Shown here: positions 25,955 through 35,573 of the stretch, piece after piece
Layout: each line of letters opens with the position of its first letter
Position numbering within the stretch: the stretch's first letter is position 1
NCBI RefSeq assembly: GCF_000808575.1
Contig: NZ_JWLW01000067.1
Location: 62,001 to 126,000, forward strand
DNA: 64,000 bases
Reading direction: 5' to 3'
Source: Alteromonas marina
GTDB lineage: Bacteria; Pseudomonadota; Gammaproteobacteria; Enterobacterales; Alteromonadaceae
Notes under the pieces: generated by a model
What the model saw: the letters and a program-made list of their open reading frames with translations, nothing else
Told to the model about the DNA's origin: nothing
The model's database searches: none
Translations under genes and position numbers: made by a program

Positions 25955-27610
25955 CTAAATGATTGGCTCATAATGCCACTGGTGAGAGTCGTAATGAATT
26001 TTAGCGCGGTCATACTCCCTTTCAGAACGCCAGTTTCTGTTATTTAACTTGGCAGAAACACCAGGGTAGAGCCTTTTATTAGCAATAAGCTTGATATCTG
26101 CTTGATAGTGCTCTTTCGCTGCTTTTACATCATTTGCTTTGTTTTCTAACCACTCAAGTAATGCACTTTCGTTGTTAAAAAGCTCAAGGGCTTCAGCGGC
26201 TTTACGCTGCAGCTCTTTAGGTATTTTTTTGGCTTGAATTAAATCAATTTTCTCTTTGTGTTTTAAGTTGTTTTCGCGAATTTGTCTTAATAGTTCGTCA
26301 AGCGAGTCTTTTCGCTCTAACAACTGATTAAAACCAGGGCTGAAATCAACTTTTAAAGTACTGCCGGAGACGGCGCCTAGGGTTCCCGCTTCAATACGGT
26401 CTTGGCTTATAATGTCACAAGCAAACAGATTCCCCATAGGCTTATCAATTTGCCCCACAATTACTGCTCCGCCGCAGCGCAGGCGGCTGTAGGCAAGTTG
26501 TCTTCCGACAGTAATATCACCAGAGCACTGGATATCGATACCTTGCCCATGCTGAACGTGAATACTTCCCGCTGCCACTAATCTGCACTGAAAATCACCT
26601 TGCTTATCATTCACCTTTCCCATGGCGCCTTCAGTGATAATGATATCGCCACCAGATTCAATATAAGCCGATTCAACAAAGCCGTTTATTGTGACATCAC
26701 CCGCTGCTTTGATTTGCATTTTTTCGGTAACATCGCCATTGACTAATACAGCACCTTCATAGTTTATGTGCCCTGTACCAACGTTCACGCCGTTACAGAT
26801 AAAGGTGTCATCAATATTCATAATTTGATCGCGGTATTTCGGCATTCCTGAAATTGACGACATTAATAGGTTTGCGTCACTGTCAGACACTACCGTTCCT
26901 GTCCCCATTTTGAAATCTATCCATTCTCCTTGAACAGCAGGAATAGTGTTTCCTTTCACATCAAAGCCTGTACGGCCCTTTGTCGGCGGTGTACGGCGCA
27001 GAACAGGCGTGTTTACCTTCACGCAAATGACTTCGCCTAAGTTACGCATATCAACCCGCTCGCCTTCGTTGGTTTGTGGCCTAAGCACGCGTTCTAGCGC
27101 GTTGGGGACAAGTGGAACAAATTTAGAATTTTTGCCATTTCTAGCGGGAAGGCCTTTGGCAATGGTTTCTTCTAAAACTGTACCGGGCGCTGCATTTCTA
27201 GCTGCTTTCAGCATTGCTTCTATTTTTTTAGTGCTGACACCGCGAACAACTCTATTTTTAACGGCTAACGACTTTACTGTTGCGAGGGAAGGGAGCTTAC
27301 CGCCGTATGGCGTGGTAAGCACTAAATTTGCCACCATGCCATTTTCAGGCAAACGAAATTCAACTTCTGCATTTTTTCGTTCGCCTATACGTTCCTGAAC
27401 CACGGTACCATCACCCGTTTTAAAGTAATGGTTCGCCGTGTCGCAGGCAGATTTGAGCGATTTCTCTGACACATAAAGACGCTTAGTTTCACCGCTTTCT
27501 AACTGCTTTCTAACCTCACGCATATCAACCTCTGATGTAAACTCAGAAGGGTTTAGCATAATGTTGATATAGGTTCTTGATTTATCGAAGCTTATTGTTA
27601 CGCCGTTCAT
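25955..27610 (-). CDS. FapA family (DUF342) protein
   Basis: A 551-aa cytoplasmic protein of the FapA/DUF342 family. A conserved N-terminal part (about 90-230, with KGRTGFDVKGNTIP) is followed by a repetitive beta-helix-like section of short V/I-rich turns (about 250-430: GAVLVNGDVTEKMQIKAAGDVTINGFVE). The C-terminus is a charged helical region. Members occur widely in flagellated bacteria; a firm biochemical role is not known to me. The product has no signal peptide. It is a monocistronic minus-strand gene upstream of which sbcB runs the same way. Confidence 0.82.
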   Translation of the reverse strand: MNGVTISFDKSRTYINIMLNPSEFTSEVDMREVRKQLESGETKRLYVSEKSLKSACDTANHYFKTGDGTVVQERIGERKNAEVEFRLPENGMVANLVLTTPYGGKLPSLATVKSLAVKNRVVRGVSTKKIEAMLKAARNAAPGTVLEETIAKGLPARNGKNSKFVPLVPNALERVLRPQTNEGERVDMRNLGEVICVKVNTPVLRRTPPTKGRTGFDVKGNTIPAVQGEWIDFKMGTGTVVSDSDANLLMSSISGMPKYRDQIMNIDDTFICNGVNVGTGHINYEGAVLVNGDVTEKMQIKAAGDVTINGFVESAYIESGGDIIITEGAMGKVNDKQGDFQCRLVAAGSIHVQHGQGIDIQCSGDITVGRQLAYSRLRCGGAVIVGQIDKPMGNLFACDIISQDRIEAGTLGAVSGSTLKVDFSPGFNQLLERKDSLDELLRQIRENNLKHKEKIDLIQAKKIPKELQRKAAEALELFNNESALLEWLENKANDVKAAKEHYQADIKLIANKRLYPGVSAKLNNRNWRSEREYDRAKIHYDSHQWHYEPII

Positions 27611-27735
27611 GACATCTTATTCCCTTGCGCACGTGTATTGTTCTTATCGGCGGAAGTTACCAATTCCTTGACTAGGTTTTATCCTTTACCGCCTTTGTCC
27701 AAGCACGTTTAATTTATGATGTTATAAAATCTCCG

Positions 27736-29166
27736 TCAAAGGTTTTTAGCATATTGATAGAGCGCTCGTAATATAGCCTGCTTGTCAGGATTATCGCTGT
27801 GTTCGTGCGCCAAAGACTCAAGCCTCATCATGTAGCTTTCTAAGGTAATCGAGCCACCAAACGCTTGATCTGTTAGCCGTGCTTGGCGGTGATACTGCCA
27901 TTTAGTCATTTCATCTGCGGTAAGCGTATTTGGAAAGTTTCGTGCCCGATACCTAAACAGCTGTTTGCGCAATCCCTCGTGCTGAGTGTTTTCGCTAAGC
28001 GTTGCAAGGTCATCAGGCTTTGCATTGATAACACTTTCGCACCAACGTCTATCCTCGTCATTCAAGAAACCACCACTATATAGAGCATGATCTACATCAG
28101 GTTCTGAACTGCTGACTTCTTTGTTGTATACCTCAACAAGCTTAGCTACGAGCTCAGGTTTGCTTGCAAGCGTCTTGTAATTATTAAGGCAATGTTCACG
28201 GTCAAGCCCTAATCTGACAGCGTTTTCTTCCGTCATGGCTTTAGCCGTTGTGATGAAAGGCGAGCGATTGATATGGATAAGTTTCAGTCCAGGTCGCTCT
28301 TTTGCGTCAGAGTATGTATCTGCTGGCGCATATAGCGCCTGACCAATGTCTTCGGCTGAGTCGTTTATTAAGCTGTCGATATCATGCGACAAATCTATGG
28401 CAATGATGGCATTTGAATTGGTAGGATGCTTTGCGATGGGCATCACCCAGGTACAGCAACCCTGTGATGCCGGTAATTTCGACGATATATGCAGAAGTAC
28501 AGAGGGTTTGCTCAAGTCAATTTGCTGCATTACCGTGTGTTTATTGCGAAGTGAAAGCGCGTACTCAAATAAACGGGGTTGCTTCTCTTTTATCAATTTG
28601 GCAAGTGATATAGTTGCGTAAACATCGCTTAGCGCGTCGTGCGCGTTTTCGTGGCCAATATTATTTGCTTCGGTAAGCGACTCAAGTTTGAAGCTAGGCG
28701 TGCCATCTTCTCGCTGCGGCCAATTGATCCCATCAGGTCTTAATGCATAACATGCTCTTGCTACATCAATAATATCCCAACGGCTATTCCCATTGCGCCA
28801 TTCTCGTGAGTAGGGATCGTAAAAGTTACGGTAAAATAAGTAGCGCGACACTTCGTCATCAAATCGAATACTATTAAACCCTACACTACAGGTATTTGGG
28901 GTCGACATTTCTCGGTAAATTCGCGCAGCAAAATCAGCCTCATTCGATCCATCCCTTATCGTTTGCTGAGGTGTTATGCCCGTCACCAAACAGGCTTCTG
29001 GATGAGGAAGGTAATCATTGGCAATGGCGCTCATAATATTGATGGACTTGCCCACAACATTTAAATCCATATCCGTTCTTACCGCGGCAAACTGGCAAGG
29101 AAGATCTTTTTGTGGGCTTGTGCCAAATGTTTCGAAGTCGTACCACAAAAATGTAGGTGCGTGCAT
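27736..29166 (-). CDS. sbcB: exodeoxyribonuclease I
   Basis: Processive 3'-5' single-strand DNA exonuclease acting in recombination and mismatch repair. The 476-aa length matches the E. coli enzyme. The DEDD nuclease domain starts at once with LWYDFETFG (D10, E12), continues with GFNSIRFDDEVSRY (second acidic site) and ends with ENAHDALSDVYATI carrying the final His and Asp. An SH3-like and a helical C-terminal part follow. I chose ATG 29166; a GTG two codons earlier (29172) is also possible. Confidence 0.95.
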   Translation of the reverse strand: MHAPTFLWYDFETFGTSPQKDLPCQFAAVRTDMDLNVVGKSINIMSAIANDYLPHPEACLVTGITPQQTIRDGSNEADFAARIYREMSTPNTCSVGFNSIRFDDEVSRYLFYRNFYDPYSREWRNGNSRWDIIDVARACYALRPDGINWPQREDGTPSFKLESLTEANNIGHENAHDALSDVYATISLAKLIKEKQPRLFEYALSLRNKHTVMQQIDLSKPSVLLHISSKLPASQGCCTWVMPIAKHPTNSNAIIAIDLSHDIDSLINDSAEDIGQALYAPADTYSDAKERPGLKLIHINRSPFITTAKAMTEENAVRLGLDREHCLNNYKTLASKPELVAKLVEVYNKEVSSSEPDVDHALYSGGFLNDEDRRWCESVINAKPDDLATLSENTQHEGLRKQLFRYRARNFPNTLTADEMTKWQYHRQARLTDQAFGGSITLESYMMRLESLAHEHSDNPDKQAILRALYQYAKNL

Positions 29167-29338
29167 AACCACCTGTGCTTATCAAAAAAATATTGCACGC
29201 AGTGTACACCGCAAGAAATTGAATACCAAATGCTGTTGATTTTATATACCAAAGGTTTAAAGCAGAATATATAAATTTGGCTTTTGTGCTGTAAGTGCTC
29301 CGACTTTCGGCGCCTTTAGTGATTTTTACTCCGTCAAC

Positions 29339-29818
29339 TTGCGTAACAAGAAAACCCTTACTAGCTTTAAGTTATTTACCTGCGCAGACGGGGAAGAAGT
29401 GATTGCTTTTCTTCAAAAATGTAAAAGTAAAGGACGCAAAATCCACAGTATATTAATGGATTGCCAAATGCCAAACATGAATGGCTACCAGGCTACCCGC
29501 GCTATTCGTGCGGGGAAAGCAGGGATGATGCATGTAAATGTGCCGATTATTGCAATGACTGCAAACGCTATGCTTGGTGAAAAAGAGAAGTGTTTAGAGG
29601 CGGGAATGAACGACTTTGCCACTAAACCCATAATTGCTGATGTACTCATACCCAAAGTGAGGCAGTGGCTAGTTCACCAGGTTACATCACTGGTAAGCAC
29701 CGATATTATTGGTATCCAAAGCCCGGCTTTAGAAAATGCAAAACAAGGTATCTATGATGAGAACAATCCACCGCTGGTGGATAGCCTACTCAGTGCGATA
29801 GATAATGAAGTTAAATAG
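29339..29818 (+). pseudogene. receiver-domain remnant of a hybrid sensor kinase
   Basis: The product reads as a response-regulator receiver domain from its first helix onward: ADGEEVIAFL, the phosphorylation loop ILMDCQMPNMNGYQATRAIR, IIAMTANAM and FATKPI. The first beta strand and the acidic pair that bind the metal are missing. In-frame codons back to a stop at 29258 do not supply them. The alignment to a normal receiver can be picked up at VNLRNKKTLTSF, just before the TTG at 29339. A linker of about 45 residues follows, then a stop, then the Hpt-like frame. This fits the decayed tail of a BarA-like hybrid kinase whose front part has been lost. It could still be expressed, so the pseudogene call is an inference. 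Confidence 0.6.
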
Positions 29819-29863
29819 CGTGTTGATGCAGCCGATGATTTCAATGAAACAGGGAAACATAAT

Positions 29864-30283
29864 ATGAGCGACGATGTCCTAGCAAACGCTGAACCCAGTG
29901 AGCTTTCAGCTAAACCCGAGAAAGAGCCAAACCAGAGGTTGAACGCTTTAAGTGATGAATACTGGCAAAAAGACGATGCTATCGAACGTATTATGGGGGA
30001 CAAGGCACTTTTTACTCGCGTGTGTGACCTTTATTCACAAAACGCCCCAGAGAAATTTAAGCTTTTGGAAAAGGCAGTTGAAGGGCAAGATTTTACGCAA
30101 GTGCAAGTTTTGTCGCTTAAACTTAAAGGCATGTCAGCTGATATTGGCGCTGTGCAGCTGCAAAAAGAATTCGAAGCCTTATGGGAGTTGTCAAAAGTCG
30201 CCGATTGGGTGAAAGTAAAAGCGCAGCTCCCTTCCATTGGCGACGATCTTAATACCTTTTTAGAGCTTCTTGAGGTGGCCTAG
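29864..30283 (+). CDS. Hpt-like domain protein lacking the phosphoacceptor histidine
   Basis: A 139-aa protein whose last 95 residues form the four-helix histidine phosphotransfer fold. In place of the usual H-x-L-K-G the sequence has L-K-L-K-G (LSLKLKGMSADIGA), so the phosphorylated His is a Leu (codon CTT, one base from CAT). The rest of the signature is kept. Together with the truncated receiver 45 bases upstream, this looks like the split, inactive C-terminal part of a former receiver-Hpt hybrid kinase. A non-phosphorylated adaptor role cannot be excluded. Confidence 0.65.
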   Translation: MSDDVLANAEPSELSAKPEKEPNQRLNALSDEYWQKDDAIERIMGDKALFTRVCDLYSQNAPEKFKLLEKAVEGQDFTQVQVLSLKLKGMSADIGAVQLQKEFEALWELSKVADWVKVKAQLPSIGDDLNTFLELLEVA

Positions 30284-30399
30284 CTTGTCTGTCGTTTCTG
30301 TGTCATCGTAAGCTATTGTGAATAGGATAATAACGTCCCACGCACTAGCTTCATACATCATTACTTGAAGCGGTATTTTTTATTAAAGGAGTAACCCGT

Positions 30400-31467
30400 T
30401 TGTTTTCATCTCGCTTATCTTGCCAACCAGATAGGATTCACCGCACTCTGTATACCATAAGCACCCTGGCGGTTTCTTTAGCTTTCACAAGTGTTCCAGC
30501 ATTTGCGGCTGATCTCGAACCGCAAGGAAAACCACCCGTAGCTATCGCTATACATGGCGGTGCAGGCACCATTTTAAAATCATCGATGACGCCAGAGAAA
30601 GAAGCGGACTACAAGAAGGTATTAACTCATGCGGTAAAGCATGGTTACACATTGTTACAGGAAGGCGAAAAAGGTGAAGTGGCGGTAGTAGAAACCATCA
30701 AAATTCTTGAAAGTTCGCCGTTGTTCAACGCTGGTATTGGTGCGGTGTATACCTTCAACGGTGAGCACGAACTTGACGCGTCGATTATGCATGGCGGCAG
30801 CAAAAATGCAGGTGCTGTAGCGGGCGTTAAAACGATAAGAAGCCCAATTGAGGCGGCGTTACTGGTAATGAATGAATCTCCACACGTTATGCTTTCCGGT
30901 AAAGGGGCTGAAGACTACGCAAAAGAAAACGGCCTTGAGCAGGTAGACAATAGCGTTTTTGATACTGAGTTTCGCAAGCAGGCCTTAGATAAGGCGAAAG
31001 CGCGTATGCAGCAAGCTTCAAATGGTTACGGTTTACAGCGAGGCAATGAACGCTTTGGCACCGTCGGGGCTGTGGTGTTGGATAGTGAAGGTAACATTGT
31101 CGCAGGAACATCCACTGGCGGAATGACGGCTAAACGATACGGGCGTATTGGAGATTCCCCCGTAATTGGTGCAGGCACCTATGCCGACAATGAAAGCTGT
31201 GCGGTATCGGCCACTGGGCATGGTGAGTATTTTATACGGTACAACGTGGCGGCTGATATTTGTGCCCGAATGAAGTACCAAGGTTTGTCGTTGAACGACG
31301 CTGCGAATACCGTGGTGAACGACGTGTTAGTTTACGCTGGTGGTGATGGCGGTGTAATTGCTATTGACGCAAAAGGCAACGTAGCAATGCCATTTAATTC
31401 TGCGGGTATGTACCGCGCTAGCATTGATGTAAATGGTAATGTGAAAGTGGCAATCTACAAAGACTAA
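30400..31467 (+). CDS. iaaA: isoaspartyl peptidase / L-asparaginase, exported
   Basis: Ntn-hydrolase of the plant-type asparaginase family that removes isoaspartyl residues from peptides and hydrolyses asparagine. A signal peptide (cleavage after AFA, about residue 38) is followed by IAIHGGAGTI. The self-cleavage site is the Thr of GTVGAV (about T221), which becomes the catalytic residue, and ATGHGEYFIRYNVA lies in the beta subunit. The 355-aa length fits. The start is TTG 30400, supported by AAAGGAG eight bases upstream. It follows the kinase remnant by about 115 bases. Confidence 0.92.
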   Translation: MFSSRLSCQPDRIHRTLYTISTLAVSLAFTSVPAFAADLEPQGKPPVAIAIHGGAGTILKSSMTPEKEADYKKVLTHAVKHGYTLLQEGEKGEVAVVETIKILESSPLFNAGIGAVYTFNGEHELDASIMHGGSKNAGAVAGVKTIRSPIEAALLVMNESPHVMLSGKGAEDYAKENGLEQVDNSVFDTEFRKQALDKAKARMQQASNGYGLQRGNERFGTVGAVVLDSEGNIVAGTSTGGMTAKRYGRIGDSPVIGAGTYADNESCAVSATGHGEYFIRYNVAADICARMKYQGLSLNDAANTVVNDVLVYAGGDGGVIAIDAKGNVAMPFNSAGMYRASIDVNGNVKVAIYKD

Positions 31468-31648
31468 CCACTGAAAAATCTATTTGTTATTTTAATGTTA
31501 AATGTGCTGGCTTGTACGCAACGAAAGGTCTAATCTTAAAGTGTGGGGGAAAGTTGCTTTCACATGTGGTTAAAAATAATTGAAGTGCCGTAACGCCAAA
31601 TAAGTCGCAGTATCGGTCACATTAGGCGCCACGGCTGGAGAATTGAAA

Positions 31649-32068
31649 ATGGAATCGTTGCAAGTCAGTGATTATATGAATACTCACCCAGTGAAGCTTA
31701 ATGTCGATATGCCCGTTGCGCAGGCTGTCGAAGCGTTGTTAGCCAGTGGGCAAAGTGGTGGTCCGGTACTCGATAGTAAAGGAAAAGTGGTAGGCTTTTT
31801 GTCTGAGCAAGACTGTATCGCTCAAATGATTGCGTCAAGCTATTATCGCGAGCAAATCTGTAGGGTAGGGGAAATCATGAAAACGCCGGTGGTGTCGGTG
31901 AAACCTTACATGTCAGTAATAGAGCTAGCGCAATTGCTGCTTAAGGAAAAACCACGGGTTTACCCCGTCGTCGATGATGATGGTGTGCTATTAGGCTCAA
32001 TTAACCGAACGGCTGTGCTACGCGCCATCGACGTTCAATTGAACGATGGCTATCAGAGAGCTGGCTAG
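31649..32068 (+). CDS. CBS-domain protein
   Basis: A 139-aa protein made of two CBS motifs forming one Bateman module: the first about residues 5-60 (VSDYMNTHPVKLNVDMPVAQA, GPVLDSKGKVVGFLSEQD), the second about 75-135 (VGEIMKTPVVSVKPYMSVIEL, YPVVDDDGVLLGSINRTAVL). CBS pairs usually bind adenine nucleotides; no partner domain is attached here. The start at 31649 has GGAGA upstream; the TTG two codons earlier is less likely. It is followed by a perfect hairpin terminator. Confidence 0.87.
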   Translation: MESLQVSDYMNTHPVKLNVDMPVAQAVEALLASGQSGGPVLDSKGKVVGFLSEQDCIAQMIASSYYREQICRVGEIMKTPVVSVKPYMSVIELAQLLLKEKPRVYPVVDDDGVLLGSINRTAVLRAIDVQLNDGYQRAG

Positions 32069-32136
32069 CCCATATCAGGTTTGCGCTCCTTTTAATCACT
32101 ATCAGCGCGCTAATGCGAAATTGGCCATGTGTTAGC

Positions 32137-32166
32137 GAGCTGCGCCTGCAAGGCGCAGCTCTGTTT
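32137..32166. terminator. hairpin terminator between CBS gene and phytase gene
   Basis: GAGCTGCGCC (32137-32146) pairs perfectly with GGCGCAGCTC (32152-32161) over a 5-base loop, followed by TGTTTC. It lies between convergent stops at 32068 and 32200. Confidence 0.65.
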
Positions 32167-32199
32167 CAGCAATAAGTTCGTCACTCAAATCGCTTGCCC

Positions 32200-34377
32200 T
32201 TAGTCTTGAGGTTCTACGAGCTCCCTTATGGCATCTTTAAGCGCTGAACCTGCGACCAGTTTAAAGTTTTGATTTTGGCTTGGCATTACGTTTCGGCCAT
32301 CTTGTACAACCCAAAGTCCTTCGGTGAAAGCACCGCCAAGGTCGGCATTCGTTGCTTCCAGTCCGTCAGTCTCCGATACCCCGTCAATTTGCTTTGTCCT
32401 GTCAGCAGCAATTTCAACTAGCCCCATAAGTGTTAGCGTTTTAGGGCTTTCTTCATGTATGTGATAGATGGCGTAGCTGTTATTGCCCTGACTTGATGCG
32501 ATGAGGTATTTCTTGTTATCAACGGTAAATAGTGCCAAACCCTCTATATCAGCTTCAACTGGCGGGGTTATTGCTGAAATAAATGTAGGTGTATTATCAG
32601 TAGAGCTGATATCTAGCACCCAGATACCTGCGGCCTCTTCTCCGAGGTAAGCTGTATTGGTGTGGGTATCTACCACGCACCCTTCAGGCTGTGATGGAAG
32701 AGAAAAGGTCTGACTTAACTTTCCTTCAACGGCTTTGCCTTGGTTGATTGATAATTCATATCGCTCGAAGCGACCACTGGTATCATTTGCAAACACATGA
32801 GCTATCCCTTTATTGACAAAAAGACACATTCCGTAAATATCGCTTAGCGTTGTCTTAATCTCACCTAAATGTCTGAGTTTACCGCTAGAGTCTATTTCTA
32901 AAACAGACAAGCTGTTATGTGTTCGGTTTGAAGCAACGGCAATATCAGTAAATTCTTCTGCGCTGGCGGTGTTCACATTGGCTACTGCAACGTTATACCC
33001 GACATCAACATTATTGACTCTTCCTATCGGCAGGCTTTGAAATTGCTGGCCGGAAAGATCGTAAGTAACCAATGCGCCTTTTTTGTCGGTGCCAATGATG
33101 CGACTTTCTGAAGGGCTCTGCGAATTTGCCCAAATAGCAGGGTCATCAGCCGCATCACCAAAGTTTTGTACAGGCTGAGTTTGCGCAGAGGGCAAAACCT
33201 TGACCACCTTATGTTGGATATGAATATCCTTGTCGCTTTGAGCGACACCGCCTTTTTTAGCCAGACACCCATCGTTAAAATATACAGCGGCCGAATCAGC
33301 CGACAGTGCTGCTGAATAAACCCTGCCCGATGCGTCATCATCTACTACCACAGTAATTCCTGGCCCTTCTTTATTTTCAAAAGTGGCTAAGTGAATAAAT
33401 TCAGGCTCTATGCTTTCAGCGGTTCCATCTTCGTCGCGCATTAACGTTACGAATTCAGCATGACATTGATTTTGAAGCCATAGGCCGCTTTTATCTGGGC
33501 TTACCCAACCAACAAGGCTGCTGTTTGAATTTAGGGTAGTTGAGGGTAAGACGCTCACGCCTTCGACTGGTGTATCTGTTTCATGAAAAATAAGCGTTTT
33601 CTCTAACTCACTCTCTATATTGGCGTTAACCTTCCATACCCCGGCGAATTCGTCGGCCAAATAGATGCTTTGCGAAACAAGGTCAACACTGCAACTCTTA
33701 ATGCCAGGGCCTATGGAAAAGCTGCGTAGCGACAAAAAGCGATCATGGTGCAGTTCATATTGATTGAGAGTGCCCGTTGCATCTACATTGATAATGTGCG
33801 GATGTCCTTGCGCGCCCATTGCTGCACATATGGCCTCTGAGCCTTTTGCGGGTTCGCTAAGCTGCTGTTGCACCGCCATGGTGTCAACAGATATGCGATA
33901 CGCTTCAATTTGTTGCGTGTTGTTGTTAAACACTACCAAAGACACCCATTGCTTGTTCGCCGAGCTAGCTACTTCAGCATGTGCAACAACATAGCTTCCT
34001 TTAATAAAATGAGTTTTACCTTGGCTGTTAGTTAGTGAAATGCCTTTATGCTCGTTTATTTGAAGGTCAATAGCATGGGTGTCTTTGTAAGACGCTGTTG
34101 GCATGGGTGTCTTTGTAAGCGCTGTAGTTTTTGTGTTGCTAGCATGGGTGTCTTTGTAAGCGTTAGCTTGATCATTGTTTTGGTAATAAAGCGTTTGCTT
34201 AAAACCTTCTTTAAGGTGTGTGAGCTTAAGTACAGTGCCTGAAGACTTGCTTTGGGTTTTTGAGTCTGTTTTATCTTGAACTGCACAATTAAAAAGTGTG
34301 GCTAGAGCACCGGTAAAAACGACGGCCTTTGCTACTGCGCGGAGCAGCCCTTTTGTTTTTCTGTTATTCATTGTCAT
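32200..34377 (-). CDS. beta-propeller phytase
   Basis: Releases phosphate from phytate. The 725-aa protein seems to hold two beta-propeller halves: a divergent N-terminal one (about 100-370) and a C-terminal canonical one (about 390-720) beginning DDPAIWANS, with GTDKKGALVTYDLSG, RVNNVDV and EADIEGLALF, which are landmarks of the alkaline phytase family. The N-terminus has a hydrophobic export segment ending near LFNC, so it may be a lipoprotein with an imperfect lipobox. Between export signal and first propeller lie three 19-20-base copies of the TGGGTGTC element (34072-34160), read as YKDTHA, LTKTPMP and YKDTHA. The start at 34377 has AGGA six bases upstream and follows the phosphatase stop by two bases. 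Confidence 0.9.
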   Translation of the reverse strand: MTMNNRKTKGLLRAVAKAVVFTGALATLFNCAVQDKTDSKTQSKSSGTVLKLTHLKEGFKQTLYYQNNDQANAYKDTHASNTKTTALTKTPMPTASYKDTHAIDLQINEHKGISLTNSQGKTHFIKGSYVVAHAEVASSANKQWVSLVVFNNNTQQIEAYRISVDTMAVQQQLSEPAKGSEAICAAMGAQGHPHIINVDATGTLNQYELHHDRFLSLRSFSIGPGIKSCSVDLVSQSIYLADEFAGVWKVNANIESELEKTLIFHETDTPVEGVSVLPSTTLNSNSSLVGWVSPDKSGLWLQNQCHAEFVTLMRDEDGTAESIEPEFIHLATFENKEGPGITVVVDDDASGRVYSAALSADSAAVYFNDGCLAKKGGVAQSDKDIHIQHKVVKVLPSAQTQPVQNFGDAADDPAIWANSQSPSESRIIGTDKKGALVTYDLSGQQFQSLPIGRVNNVDVGYNVAVANVNTASAEEFTDIAVASNRTHNSLSVLEIDSSGKLRHLGEIKTTLSDIYGMCLFVNKGIAHVFANDTSGRFERYELSINQGKAVEGKLSQTFSLPSQPEGCVVDTHTNTAYLGEEAAGIWVLDISSTDNTPTFISAITPPVEADIEGLALFTVDNKKYLIASSQGNNSYAIYHIHEESPKTLTLMGLVEIAADRTKQIDGVSETDGLEATNADLGGAFTEGLWVVQDGRNVMPSQNQNFKLVAGSALKDAIRELVEPQD
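34072..34160 (-). repeat. three long copies of the AGCATGGGTGTCTTTGTAAG element inside the phytase gene
   Basis: Full or nearly full copies at 34072-34091, 34101-34119 and 34141-34160. In the phytase protein the outer two are read in the same frame (YKDTHA), while the middle one is read one base out of phase (TKTPMP). The same DNA in different frames shows that the nucleotide sequence, not the peptide, is what is repeated. Confidence 0.9.
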
Positions 34378-34379
34378 TT

Positions 34380-35492
34380 TTAATCCTGAGTCGTGTTCGG
34401 CAAAGATGCTGTGTGGGTGTTATTCATTGTATGTGTATAAATTGTCTTTCCGTTATGGTCGATATAATTAAGGAAGATGTTTTTAGCTGTCATGCTCACA
34501 CTGACAAAGCCGCCCGTCGATTTTGAGAATTGCGTAAAGTCGTAGTTACCAACAGGGCGCACTTCTGAGCCGCCACCGGATACTACGTGCACCAGATCAT
34601 CCCCGGGTAATTGGTTGTGTTGAAGGTCGTGCTCGTGCCCAGCAATATAAAGGTTTACGCCATGTTCGTGAAAAATAGGTTCTAACACGTCTTTGATAGC
34701 GTCTGTTTTGCCGAAGCGTTTACCACTTGAATAAAGTGGATGATGGCCAATGACAACTTTCCAAGTGTATTGCTCTTTGTCCAGCATAGTATTTATCCAA
34801 ACAAGCTGCTCAGACGCTCCTTGTGAGTAAGCTTCCTGGTATTTAGCTTCCCCTGCATAGTCGGGGTTTAGCGGCGACGTATCGATAAACAACAAGAGAG
34901 CTGAGCTTCCGTCGTCAAGTATTAAGGTTTTGCTGTAATACTGAGCCGGCATTTCCCATCGTCGACTCTTATTGCTGTAATCTATTTGCGCCTGCCAGTT
35001 TCCTCGATAGTCATGGTTACCTAGCACAGGGTACCAATCTATGAATAAATGAGGTTGATGGTAAATGTTTTCGTAAGAAGACAGCCAGTAAGGGTCATCA
35101 ATTGAGGCTACACCGTTGTCGTAGAAGTTATCGCCGGTGGTGGCGATAAATTCTGCATCTAGTTGGTAACTTGCAATATCTAGCCATTTAGCAACGTGTT
35201 TTTGATAAAAGTGACCGTTACGGCCCCAATCACCTAACGTTAAAAAAGAAACCGCGTTATCCGGTACCGATAAGCCTTCTATAGTGGTGTGCGCATAATA
35301 ATTACGTGAGTACTGCTCGTTGGTAGCGGTCGCATTATTAAAAGCGTTAGTTTTTGCCACGGAATGAACTGGGTTTGTTTGCTCTGCCTCTACACACTCT
35401 GAAGTAAGGCTGCAAGTGAAACAAAACGCAACCGCAAACAAGGTTGCCAATGTTGGCTTTGTGGTAGGGAGAAATGTGGGTAAAACTTGCAT
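34380..35492 (-). CDS. secreted purple-acid-phosphatase-like metallophosphoesterase
   Basis: Extracytoplasmic phosphomonoesterase. After a signal-like N-terminus (residues 1-30) the calcineurin-type metal motifs appear in order: LGDWGRNG, ATTGDNFYDNG, VLGNHDYRG, VVIGHHPLYSSG and IAGHEHDLQ. This set is as in tartrate-resistant acid phosphatases. Length is 370 aa. It sits between a TonB-dependent receptor and a phytase, all on the minus strand, and so probably dephosphorylates phytate products or other organophosphates outside the inner membrane. The phytase gene begins two bases after its stop. Confidence 0.9.
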   Translation of the reverse strand: MQVLPTFLPTTKPTLATLFAVAFCFTCSLTSECVEAEQTNPVHSVAKTNAFNNATATNEQYSRNYYAHTTIEGLSVPDNAVSFLTLGDWGRNGHFYQKHVAKWLDIASYQLDAEFIATTGDNFYDNGVASIDDPYWLSSYENIYHQPHLFIDWYPVLGNHDYRGNWQAQIDYSNKSRRWEMPAQYYSKTLILDDGSSALLLFIDTSPLNPDYAGEAKYQEAYSQGASEQLVWINTMLDKEQYTWKVVIGHHPLYSSGKRFGKTDAIKDVLEPIFHEHGVNLYIAGHEHDLQHNQLPGDDLVHVVSGGGSEVRPVGNYDFTQFSKSTGGFVSVSMTAKNIFLNYIDHNGKTIYTHTMNNTHTASLPNTTQD

Positions 35493-35573
35493 GAAAGACT
35501 CTCAAAAGCAGATGGCGCAAGCCCCATGAAAAAAGCTTGCGAACACCTGAACATTAACAACAAATAAAAGTGA

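Noticed and set aside
29258..29338. Upstream extension of the receiver fragment to restore a full domain
   Set aside because: The in-frame codons give no first beta strand or acidic pair before meeting a stop at 29258.
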